DNA of 30,097 nt, taken from positions 1-30,097 of the forward strand of contig JBEKZL010000077.1 in NCBI GenBank assembly GCA_049509915.1, given 5' to 3'. Under the pieces are notes generated by a model. The model was not told the DNA's origin and did not search any database. It saw nothing but the letters and a program-made list of their open reading frames with translations. A program made the translations under genes and the position numbers. The first letter of the stretch is position 1, and every line of letters starts with the position of its first letter. The stretch is from JBEKYD01 sp049509915 (GTDB lineage Bacteria > Acidobacteriota > Terriglobia > Bryobacterales > Bryobacteraceae). Shown piece by piece: positions 22,738 to 30,097 of this stretch.

Positions 22738-25623
22738 CTAACGGGGCTGGATCGAGATTCGTTCGCCCACCGCGGTTTTGAATGTCACCTTGCCTCCGGT
22801 GAGACTCTCGGCCTTGCGTCCGTTACGGGATAGCGTTAGAGTTTTCGTCAGCCAGGGATTCTCGAGCGTGCAATCCTTGCCTTTCTCGCTTTCGATGGCC
22901 AATTCCTTCACCTCGCCCTTCACCATTGCACCCGACACCAGAAACGCCCCGTAAGCCCGCAGATTCCCGAAATCGGCGTCCCGGTCCTTGGGCCAGGCGG
23001 GAAAGACCCGCAGGACCCCTTCGTAGCTCTGCAGCAGCATTTCGTTGATGGTGCCGGGAACGGTACTGGAGGTCTCCACGCCGCCGCCCGGCCAAACGAC
23101 ATATCCATTGGGATAATCGCCGCCGACGTGCTTGCGCATTCCTTCCAGAATGGCGGCCGATGAATAGCCGGCGCGTACCAGCGCGGGGGCGGAGAGGGGG
23201 TGGGTGTTGTATCCGCCGGCCGAGAGCGCGTTGAGTGCCGCTTCGCGCAGTTTCGGATCGCTATCGATACCGATCTGACCGGCGGGCCAGATCGCTCCCG
23301 CGGCCCACTCAATGGGGCTGTCCAGGCGCAGCACGGGTTTGCCGTTACGCTCGGTAATCTCGAAGGGTGGCAGGTGCTCCAGGATATGCCGCCAACTGGA
23401 ACGCCGATCCTCGTCGGTACGCAGTTCCGCACTGATATCGATCAGCCCTTTGAAGACCGCGCGCAAATAGCCGATTTCATTGGTAGGGTTGACGTTGCCG
23501 GGACAGACCTGCCAGTCCGAACTACGCTTGTAAGTCCAGTCGCCGAGCCACGGGCCTACCTCACCCGGGCAATCGTCGTAAATCATGTACTTCCCGTTCT
23601 CAAACTTCAGGTAATCCTCCCAGAAGTTCCCCACCTCGCGCAGGAACGGATAAATCCGGTCCGCATACCGGAGATCGTAAGTGCTATAGAACCGCATCAG
23701 CATGGGGATGGCCAGAAAGCTCGCATCGCTTTTCTGGCCCATGAAGGGATCGTAGTCGAAGGGCCGCTCAATACCCCAAGGCGCCAGGTGGCCGGGATAA
23801 TAGGCGCCTCGCACGCCCAGCAACGTCCAGGCGTAGAGCTTGGCGCGATCGAGCGCATCCAGAACGGGCGCATCGTAAGAATCCGAAATAGCGATGTGAT
23901 TGGAGGAATAGAGCGCCAGAAACGGCGTCTGATGGTTGTAGTTGAGGGTGTAATCGCCGTTCCAGGAGGGGTGATCGGTAGTGACCCAGTTGCCGTAGAG
24001 TCCGGGCGCCACCTTGCCGGCGCGGCTGGAAGACGCGATCACATATTGCGCGGCATAGTAGAACTTCTCGATCAGCGGGTCGCCGATTCTAACGAACGAT
24101 TCCGACCAGAAGCGGTTCCACCATTCCCGATGCGCCTCACTTAGCTTCTCAACCTCAGCGACGGTGAGCGCCGAAGCGCGTGAACGGGCCGCCGAGAGGT
24201 GCTGGGGCGCATCGAGATCGCTGCACACCGAGGTGACGATGTACGCCTTCGCGCCGGGCTTCAACAGAAAGCGAAGAGCATCGCCTTCCACCGTCGCATC
24301 CATCCCCAAAACGCGCGTGGCGACGCTGACTTCGCGGCCGCGCGTGGCCTCGGTGCGAGCCGATGAGAGCGGATTGGGCCAGGCGTATTGTTCGTCGAGC
24401 GGCCCATCGGCGTTGCGGGTAAGCCACAACGTGCCGGATTCCACTCCGCCACTCAGAATCCGGGGCCGCGGAAGAACCTCTTCGCCGTTCACATAGGCGC
24501 GCAGCACGCGTCCATCGAAGGTCCCCGCCACGTGAACCCACTCCATGTTGGGCAGCGCGCGGCTGGACCGCACGAAACGATCGCCCACGTTGAAACGCAA
24601 ACGGCCGTGATCGAGCGAGAGGCCATAGGCTTCGTTCCAATCACCCTTGCTCAGAATGAAGTTCGCGTCGCCGGCCTTGAACACGTAAATCCAGGCCGAC
24701 ACAGTGACCTGTTGGAGCGGCGGAACCGGACCGGCATCGGCGTACTCCCATTCATGCATCAACTTGAGGGCGCGCCCGCGTTTGCCCAGCCCGAACCGTT
24801 GGTAATCCGGATTGTAGCCATCCACCATGCAGCCGAGCGGCGCATCGGCCGGCGCTTCGGTGGAACGCTCGACCGGAGCAGGCGGTTTGCAATCCGGGCC
24901 CAGGATCACCTTGATATCCGTATCGATGGAGGTGCGCCCCATTTGTTCGTCGAAATCCCAACGGCGCACCAGCCCTTGGGAGACTTCGCGCATTCCCGAA
25001 AGCGCGTGGATATCTTCGGCTGACAGGGCGCGGCCATAAATGCGGATCTCATCGAGCAGACCGTCGAAGAACCAGCGCCCCTGCCCGTGCTGTTCACGGC
25101 CGAGATTCACGGATTTCGAGTTGTCCCGGAGAACGGTGGGCTCCGGGAAGAGCCGGGCGGAAACCGAAGCCGTGCCGCCATCGGCGTCGAGTTCCGTCAC
25201 CAACAGATTCTCGCCTTCCGCCGTCCACGAACGCGTCTTCACAGTGAGGCCGCCGCGTCTAAATTCCCCGAGGACCTCCGCGGTCCCCAACTGCTGCTCC
25301 TGCCGGTAGCCGGCTCCGGCCAGTTCGGGAATCCGCAGTACCAAGCCCCCCACCGACATGGGCACGCCTTGCTGGCTCCAGAAATCGTTCTTGCCGAGGT
25401 AGAACCGCTGCTCGTCGGCGGGGCCGGCGAGCACCACTCCCAAATCGCCGTTGCCCAGAATGGGGCCATCCACCACGGTTCCGCTGGGCACTTGCCGCGG
25501 CGGCTGGTTCATGACAAAGGAGTAGCGTGCCACGATTCCCGGCCCGGCAGCCGGGTCCGCGCTCCATAGCAGGGCGGCCGTGATGAGAAAGGGCGATAAC
25601 CGGGCCAAGTTGGATCCGCGCAT
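22738..25623 (-). CDS. GH95-like secreted glycosidase with an inserted LamG-like region
   Basis: This protein of ~961 residues starts at the ATG at 25623, 4 bp after a strong AGGAGG, with a signal peptide (LARLSPFLITAALLWSADPA). The frame is open to 25764, but that extension is not credible. N-terminal DGPILGNGDLGVVLAG matches the GH95 opening (IGNGRLGAMVFG-type). Residues ~180-405 are LamG-like. The (alpha/alpha)6 catalytic part follows: YGNWVTTDHPSWNGDYTLNYNHQTPF aligns with the GH95 block containing two key Asn, and TVPGTINEMLLQSYEGVLRVFPAWP is the GH95 C-terminal hallmark. GH95 enzymes are alpha-L-fucosidases/galactosidases; this is a distant member, and the exact specificity is unknown. 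Divergent from a LamG protein gene. Confidence 0.85.
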   Translation of the reverse strand: MRGSNLARLSPFLITAALLWSADPAAGPGIVARYSFVMNQPPRQVPSGTVVDGPILGNGDLGVVLAGPADEQRFYLGKNDFWSQQGVPMSVGGLVLRIPELAGAGYRQEQQLGTAEVLGEFRRGGLTVKTRSWTAEGENLLVTELDADGGTASVSARLFPEPTVLRDNSKSVNLGREQHGQGRWFFDGLLDEIRIYGRALSAEDIHALSGMREVSQGLVRRWDFDEQMGRTSIDTDIKVILGPDCKPPAPVERSTEAPADAPLGCMVDGYNPDYQRFGLGKRGRALKLMHEWEYADAGPVPPLQQVTVSAWIYVFKAGDANFILSKGDWNEAYGLSLDHGRLRFNVGDRFVRSSRALPNMEWVHVAGTFDGRVLRAYVNGEEVLPRPRILSGGVESGTLWLTRNADGPLDEQYAWPNPLSSARTEATRGREVSVATRVLGMDATVEGDALRFLLKPGAKAYIVTSVCSDLDAPQHLSAARSRASALTVAEVEKLSEAHREWWNRFWSESFVRIGDPLIEKFYYAAQYVIASSSRAGKVAPGLYGNWVTTDHPSWNGDYTLNYNHQTPFLALYSSNHIAISDSYDAPVLDALDRAKLYAWTLLGVRGAYYPGHLAPWGIERPFDYDPFMGQKSDASFLAIPMLMRFYSTYDLRYADRIYPFLREVGNFWEDYLKFENGKYMIYDDCPGEVGPWLGDWTYKRSSDWQVCPGNVNPTNEIGYLRAVFKGLIDISAELRTDEDRRSSWRHILEHLPPFEITERNGKPVLRLDSPIEWAAGAIWPAGQIGIDSDPKLREAALNALSAGGYNTHPLSAPALVRAGYSSAAILEGMRKHVGGDYPNGYVVWPGGGVETSSTVPGTINEMLLQSYEGVLRVFPAWPKDRDADFGNLRAYGAFLVSGAMVKGEVKELAIESEKGKDCTLENPWLTKTLTLSRNGRKAESLTGGKVTFKTAVGERISIQPR

Positions 25624-25762
25624 GCGACCTCCTGAAAGGTTCAGGATATCGCCGTGCGATCTCCAGTGGGCGCCAGGAGCGGTCCCTGCAGGACGAGTCG
25701 AGTGAGTCCCGCGGCGACGGCGAGATCGGTCACCGGGCAGAATGACTCGGCGATGCCGTCTC

Positions 25763-25774
25763 AATAGCGCTATT
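25763..25774. promoter_or_regulatory. 12-bp perfect palindrome between divergent sugar genes
   Basis: AATAGCGCTATT lies in the 220-bp gap between the GH95-like and LamG genes. A palindrome with a central CG resembles LacI/GalR-type operators. It is 70 bp upstream of the LamG start and 140 bp upstream of the GH95-like start. No regulator gene is nearby. A 12-bp palindrome is expected by chance in roughly one in twenty regions of this size, so this is suggestive only. Confidence 0.35.
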
Positions 25775-25843
25775 CTAATCCGTGTTCAAAAAGTGGTGAA
25801 GGCTATACCGATTCCGGCCTTTCCCACCCCAAGGAGACCGGGA

Positions 25844-27931
25844 ATGAGCCATCGATGGTTAACGATTGCGGCGGTAGCCACAGCCGGCGCGTTTGCGCAG
25901 GGGCAGCCGGTGAAGCCGCTGGCACAATGGCGGTTCGACGAGAGCCAGGGCCCAACGGCGCGGGATAGCGCCGGCGGCGTGGCCGACAGCATATCCGGCT
26001 TATACAAGTTCGTGCGCGGAGTATCGGGTAATGCGCTTCAGTTCGACGGTTACACGACCTACATCCAGCGGCAGTGGAAGCAGGCGCCTCCTGTCGCCGG
26101 CGGCTTCACCGTCGAAGCCTGGGTCGCGCTCGACGCCTATCCGTGGAACTGGGTCCCAATCGTCGATTGGGAGCGCGACTTCCAGGCGGGCTACCTGTTC
26201 GGCATCGATGCTTACGGCCGGATCGGACTGCACCTGGCGGTGGCGGGATCGTGGCAGGTGCTCAGTTCGAACTCGAAGATCCCTCTCAAGCGTTGGACCC
26301 ACGTCGCCGCAAGCTTCGATCCGGCACGCGGTATCGCTCTCTACATCGACGGCAAAAAGGCAGGGGAAATTGCCGCGACTGGCGCGCTGACTCCGCCCGA
26401 GCGCACCGATCTGCTGATCGGGCGCGTCCGGGAGAAGATGATGCCGGTGCCGTCCGGCTTGATCCATCCCGGGCACACCATCTACTACTCGCTCGAGGGA
26501 GTGCTCGACGAATTGACGATCCACGGCCGCGCGCTCGATGCCGCGGAGATCGCCTCCGCTTTTGCCGCGGTCAAGGTTCCGCCCGGAATGTCGTCGCCGT
26601 GGGCCGTGATGCCGGCGGGCACTCCCGGACCGGGGCGTTTCGGCGCTTATTACGCGACGCTCAATTTCCAGGACACCTGGGCACGGCCGCGGCGGATCGG
26701 GCCTGAGTCGGATGTGGTGGTCCGGTTCCCACAGTCGGGCATGCGGCTGGCCTTCTGGCAGGGTAACAACTATGTACCGGCATGGGTCACCGAGAACGGC
26801 AAGTGGTACACGGACGAATTCCTGGAGGCATACAATAAGCCGCAGTGCCCGGATAGCGAGGACTGCGAGCCCATGTCCGACAAGCAGGAACGCTACTCGC
26901 ACGTTCGCATTCTGGAGAGCACGGACGCGCGCGTGGTGGTGCACTGGCGGTATGCGCTATCGGAATCCGAGAACTACAAGGGCGCCTATCCCGACCCGCT
27001 CACCGGTTGGTTCGACTGGGGCGATGAATACTGGACGGTTTATCCGGACGGGGTCGCCGTCCGCAAGCAGGTGCTTTGGAGTTCGCATCTTGATGGCGTC
27101 CTGCCCGGCGACAAAGTGGGTCCGGCGCCGCACGAGTTCCAGGAGACGATTGTGCTGAACGGCCCCGGCCAGTGGCCCGAGGATAACATCCAGTTCGATG
27201 CCCTCACGCTGGCCAATATGAAAGGTGAGACATCCGTCTATGCGTGGAGGGAGAAGTCCAAGGATGTCTTCGATTATCCGCACGGGCCCGACGCGTTTCC
27301 GAATCCGGCGGACGCGAACATCCAGTGGATCAACCTGAAGTCGGCCTGGAAACCTTTTCAGATCGTCTCCCTGCCGGCCAGGTTCACGGCTTATAACGGC
27401 GAGAAGACGCTGTCGTCATTCGAGTGGTGGAATCACTGGCCAGTGGCGCAGTTCGACTCCAGTGGACGACCGGCGCTGGCTCCCGACCGGGCGTCGCACA
27501 CCTCGCTCTCTCACATCTACTGGCCCTCGGCGGAGGCCACCGAGTCGACCGTCACCAAACTGCTGATGGACGGGCTTACGCTTAAGCCCGCGGCGGAACT
27601 GGTGCCGCTGGCGAAGTCGTGGCTCAAGCCGGCCGCGGCCGAGGCGACGGGGTTGCGGTCCGAGGGCTACCAGGCGGCCGAGCGCGCCTATGTGCTGCGG
27701 TGCGAAGGGAAGGCGGAGAAAGCGGAGATCACGCTGCGCGCGTCGTCCGAATCGCCAGTGGTGAACCCGGCGCTGATCGTCCGCAACTGGAACGGCGGTG
27801 CGCGCGTGTTGGTGAATGGCGAGCCGCGGGGACGGATCGGGCAGGTGTTCCGGCTCGAGGGTACAGACCTGGTGGTTTGGCTCGAGCTAGAGGCCACGCG
27901 GCCGGTAATGATCCAGATCGAGCCGCAATAA
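25844..27931 (+). CDS. Secreted LamG-domain protein of unknown activity
   Basis: This ~695-residue protein uses the ATG at 25844, with AAGGAG 7 bp upstream (the frame is open from 25742). Signal peptide: RWLTIAAVATAGAFAQG. Residues ~20-235 are a normally ordered LamG/concanavalin-like domain: LAQWRFDESQGPTARDSAGG, GNALQFDGYTTYI, FTVEAWVALDAYP, RWTHVAASFDPARGIALYIDGKKAGE and EGVLDELTIHGRALDAAEIASAF. The larger remainder (FGAYYATLNFQDTWARPRRIG, VRFPQSGMRLAFWQGNNYVPAWVTENGKWYTDEF and GWFDWGDEYWTVYPDGVAVRK) looks like a beta-rich sugar-active domain I cannot name. It probably acts outside the cytoplasm on polysaccharide, together with the divergent GH95-like enzyme. Confidence 0.8.
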   Translation: MSHRWLTIAAVATAGAFAQGQPVKPLAQWRFDESQGPTARDSAGGVADSISGLYKFVRGVSGNALQFDGYTTYIQRQWKQAPPVAGGFTVEAWVALDAYPWNWVPIVDWERDFQAGYLFGIDAYGRIGLHLAVAGSWQVLSSNSKIPLKRWTHVAASFDPARGIALYIDGKKAGEIAATGALTPPERTDLLIGRVREKMMPVPSGLIHPGHTIYYSLEGVLDELTIHGRALDAAEIASAFAAVKVPPGMSSPWAVMPAGTPGPGRFGAYYATLNFQDTWARPRRIGPESDVVVRFPQSGMRLAFWQGNNYVPAWVTENGKWYTDEFLEAYNKPQCPDSEDCEPMSDKQERYSHVRILESTDARVVVHWRYALSESENYKGAYPDPLTGWFDWGDEYWTVYPDGVAVRKQVLWSSHLDGVLPGDKVGPAPHEFQETIVLNGPGQWPEDNIQFDALTLANMKGETSVYAWREKSKDVFDYPHGPDAFPNPADANIQWINLKSAWKPFQIVSLPARFTAYNGEKTLSSFEWWNHWPVAQFDSSGRPALAPDRASHTSLSHIYWPSAEATESTVTKLLMDGLTLKPAAELVPLAKSWLKPAAAEATGLRSEGYQAAERAYVLRCEGKAEKAEITLRASSESPVVNPALIVRNWNGGARVLVNGEPRGRIGQVFRLEGTDLVVWLELEATRPVMIQIEPQ

Positions 27932-27955
27932 TTCCCCAGGCCATACGCAGGTATT

Positions 27956-28117
27956 GGTTATCGTTACCAGCAGCACCTCGAGGCCTTCTACGGCACCGGC
28001 GAGAATGCGGTGATGACCCAAATCTGGGTCGCAGTTTCGGCCAACGTGCTGATGGCCATCATCCGCAAGCGACTTCCGAAAACGAAAGGGCCGATCGATG
28101 CGGATGATATTCTTTGA
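27956..28117 (+). pseudogene. 3' relic of an IS4-type transposase
   Basis: In frame from 27956, 53 codons end at TGA 28115. They encode QHLEAFYGTGENAVMTQIWV then AVSANVLMAIIRKRLPK, the C-terminal hallmark of IS4-family transposases (FYGTSENAVKTQIWIAVSVYVLVAI-type). There is no catalytic DDE region and no start codon. It lies 24 bp after the LamG gene stop and before the esterase gene. The remaining gap to 28282 holds nothing else I recognise. Confidence 0.8.
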
Positions 28118-28282
28118 CGGTTGTTGGCCTGGCACTCACCGGCGCGGCAGTAATAGGCAAGGCCGCCGAACCAAGCCGCGATAACCGTTTGCCTTCGACT
28201 TATCGTTGTCGCGCTGGAGCTAGATTCGATATGATCGACATGGAGTTGAGGGCGCGGCTACCGCGCTACGGGAAGATTACCG

Positions 28283-29791
28283 ATGTCGATTCGACGCATG
28301 GCATACTTTGGGCTGGCCCTTTCGGCAATGTGTCTGACTTCTGCAGGGCAGAGTTCCACGTACTGGCCCTCGCAGCAATGGCGAACCGCGCCACCGGAAT
28401 CGCGGGGCATTGATTCTCAGAAGCTGGCTGCAGCGATCAACCAGGTGATCGACAGGCATCTGGGAGTTCACAGCCTGCTTGTCATCCGCCACGGATACGC
28501 CCTGGTCGACGCAACCTTTTATCCGTATGACGGCCGAACTCCGCATGATCTGGCCTCCGTGACCAAGACTGTTACCTCGGTGCTCACGGGCGCAGCGGTG
28601 GCTCAAGGGCTGATCCGGCTCGATCAACCTGTTCTGCCCTTGTTCCCCAATGAGCGCCCCGCGAACGCCGATGAACAGAAACAGAGAATTACTATTGGGG
28701 ATTTACTGCGCATGGAATCCGGGCTGGACTGCGGATACGCACCGGGCGAGCAGGAACTGGAACAGATGAAACGTTCAATCAACTGGGTGCAGTTCGCGCT
28801 GTCGCTGCCGATGAAATATGCTTCGGGGACGCAATCGTCCTATTGCAGCCCGGGATATCATCTGCTGGGGTCGGCGATTGGAGCGTCGGCGGGCATGAGC
28901 GAAGCGGAGTTTGGAGAGAAATACCTATTCGCCCCGCTTGGAATCCGCGGTGTGGTGTGGGCTCACGACGCTCAGTCTCGGAGCCATGGATGGGGCGACA
29001 GCCATATGCTTCCGCAGGACGTAGCCAAGATCGGCTATTTGTACCTGCATGGCGGCAACTGGGACGGCAAACAGATAGTGCCCGCGGATTGGGTCGCGAT
29101 GTCCACGGCGCCGCCCACCGGCGTGCCTGGAGGCCACGGAGCGATGGGCTACTTATGGCACGTTACCAATGAGCCGAACGGGCGCCAGTACGGCGGCATC
29201 GGCCGCGGAGGGCAGTCGCTGATTGTGTGGCCTGAGCTGGACATGATCGTCGTGAGCATGGCCGGGGGCGATGCGGGCAAGATTGCGGAATTGGTCCGTC
29301 AGGCGGTAAAGTCCGACCGGGCGCTGGCACCGAATCCCGTGGCTTACGCGCACTTGAATGAGCGAGTGCGATACGCGGGGGAGCCACCGCCGGCGCGGTC
29401 GCTTTCGCCGCTGCCTTCGATGGCCACCTCAATTTCGGGGGTGGTCTACGAGTTTCCGGTGAACGCGTCCCGTCTCGACAGCCTGTCGCTGACGTTTGGG
29501 AAGAACGGTGAGGCGCGGGTGGATGTGGGGTACTATGCCCAACTCCTGAGCTTCCCGATTGGCCTCGACGGAGTGTATCGCCTCGGCCCGAACGGCCCAT
29601 TTCACATGCCGGCCGGGGCGACGGGCAAATGGATTGCGGATAACGAGTTGCTGTTGGACGTGAACTTTGTTGCGAATATCAACCACTACATGTTGGACAT
29701 TCGGTTTGATAGAGATCAAATCGAAGTAACGGCGAATGAGGCTTCGGGGCTAATTCGGAATGGGCTCCTGATCGGAAAGCGGCGATCATAG
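28283..29791 (+). CDS. Secreted serine beta-lactamase-like esterase/hydrolase
   Basis: This 502-residue protein has an N-terminal signal peptide (RRMAYFGLALSAMCLTSAGQ) and a class-C beta-lactamase-type domain over ~35-340. The catalytic SxxK is SVTK at 92-95 in DLASVTKTVTSVLTG. The YxN position is occupied by YCS (187-189) in SSYCSPGYHLLG, where most homologues have YSN. The third motif is GRGGQSLIVWP in place of K-T-G, as in many family esterases. The last ~130 residues form a separate beta domain (FPVNASRLDSLSLTFGKNGEARVDVG). Likely a periplasmic esterase, peptidase or transesterase rather than a resistance enzyme; substrate unknown. It starts after a weak ribosome site, GGGAAG. Confidence 0.85.
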   Translation: MSIRRMAYFGLALSAMCLTSAGQSSTYWPSQQWRTAPPESRGIDSQKLAAAINQVIDRHLGVHSLLVIRHGYALVDATFYPYDGRTPHDLASVTKTVTSVLTGAAVAQGLIRLDQPVLPLFPNERPANADEQKQRITIGDLLRMESGLDCGYAPGEQELEQMKRSINWVQFALSLPMKYASGTQSSYCSPGYHLLGSAIGASAGMSEAEFGEKYLFAPLGIRGVVWAHDAQSRSHGWGDSHMLPQDVAKIGYLYLHGGNWDGKQIVPADWVAMSTAPPTGVPGGHGAMGYLWHVTNEPNGRQYGGIGRGGQSLIVWPELDMIVVSMAGGDAGKIAELVRQAVKSDRALAPNPVAYAHLNERVRYAGEPPPARSLSPLPSMATSISGVVYEFPVNASRLDSLSLTFGKNGEARVDVGYYAQLLSFPIGLDGVYRLGPNGPFHMPAGATGKWIADNELLLDVNFVANINHYMLDIRFDRDQIEVTANEASGLIRNGLLIGKRRS

Positions 29792-29998
29792 CGGAACCGG
29801 ACACCGGTGCCATGCTCGCAAATGTCGGCGTTATCCCCGAATATCGGCAACTTCGCCACGGCCAAGCCCGCGTTTGAGATCACCGCGCCGCCAACCAGCA
29901 AGCTTGCTTACGTCTTGATCGTGGCGAAGGGAGCAGCGCTCACGTCCAGACGCCCAGCCGCGCTCCCGGCAATCTGCTAGCGTAGTCAATCGAAGCCT

Positions 29999-30097
29999 AT
30001 GCGTACCCTTCCTCGTTTTTCTTTCTCTGTTGACGTGGCCAGCCTTCTCAGCCGATCGGGACTACAACGGCAGATGGGACATCACAACCGCAACCGG
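29999..30097 (+). CDS. 5' end of a secreted gene, probably frameshifted (partial)
   Basis: The ATG at 29999 is followed by ACCC. Dropping one C of 30006-30008 yields MRTFLVFLSLLTWPAFSA, a good signal peptide, then DRDYNGRWDITTAT to the window edge. DYNGRWDIT is a start I associate with secreted acidobacterial DUF1080-type proteins. As written, the ATG frame instead gives MRTLPRFSFSV, without a signal peptide, and the good frame has no start codon. The gene is incomplete at the window end. The preceding gap (29792-29998) contains no recognised feature. Confidence 0.5.
   Translation, partial: MRTLPRFSFSVDVASLLSRSGLQRQMGHHNRNR

Noticed and set aside
28283..29791. Antibiotic-resistance beta-lactamase
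   Set aside because: Length, the GGQ third motif and the extra C-terminal beta domain fit the broad esterase/transpeptidase-like family rather than a resistance enzyme.

Overview
The window is high-GC bacterial DNA, most likely from a soil acidobacterium of the Solibacter/Bryobacteraceae type. This is inferred from gene content, not from a marker gene. The main evidence is an ~820-residue two-module MacB/FtsX-like permease with no ATPase beside it (the 'acidobacterial duplicated orphan permease', ADOP, architecture), plus many secreted sugar-active proteins (DUF1080, LamG, GH95-like, a GH5-like TIM barrel), short periplasmic TPR proteins and a serine beta-lactamase-like esterase. No rRNA, tRNA or CRISPR array was seen.

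Layout. 1-1144: a 3'-truncated ISAzo13-like transposase, followed by a 41-nt near copy of part of the rnc gene that lies 1.9 kb away. 1145-2512 (minus): one secreted protein gene broken into three open frames by two single-base shifts. 2791-5816 (minus): an apparent operon of a frameshifted TPR protein, a second TPR protein and rnc. 5869-14070: a sugar-catabolic neighbourhood. It has a minus-strand NAD-binding epimerase-like gene and, divergent from it, a run on the plus strand: DUF1080-PHP fusion, cyclase/formamidase-like hydrolase, GH5-like barrel, xylose-isomerase-like barrel, ACS-type MFS transporter and a second xylose-isomerase-like barrel. REP-like inverted repeats interrupt this run at 9132-9228 and 11810-11846. 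13983-14164: a minus-strand relic of an ADOP permease that overlaps the 3' end of the last isomerase gene. 14165-16637 (minus): sucC-sucD-ndk. 16690-18559 (plus): trpD and a molybdate-binding lipoprotein (modA-like). 18660-21119: the complete ADOP permease. 21427-22332: an NmrA-like reductase, followed by an SDR relic. 22738-27931: a divergent pair, a GH95-like glycosidase with an inserted LamG-like region and a LamG protein, separated by 220 bp that contains a 12-bp perfect palindrome. 27956-28117: the 3' relic of an IS4-type transposase. 28283-29791: a serine beta-lactamase-like esterase. 29999-end: the start of a secreted gene, apparently frameshifted.

How the genes fit together. The housekeeping blocks are conventional: sucCD with ndk links substrate-level phosphorylation in the TCA cycle to nucleotide balance, and rnc processes dsRNA. 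The most distinctive part is the 5.9-14.1 kb block, which joins probable extracytoplasmic glycoside processing (DUF1080, GH5-like), two isomerase-type barrels, a cyclase-type hydrolase and an organic-anion/sugar-acid transporter. It reads as a locus for an unidentified glycoside or sugar acid. The second carbohydrate locus (22.7-27.9 kb) looks like an independently controlled polysaccharide-degrading pair.

Two themes run through the window. First, relics sit in the gaps between intact genes (ISAzo13, rnc piece, ADOP piece, SDR piece, IS4 piece). Second, there are four apparent single-base frameshifts in otherwise well-preserved secreted-protein genes. These may be assembly indels rather than true decay and need read-level checking.
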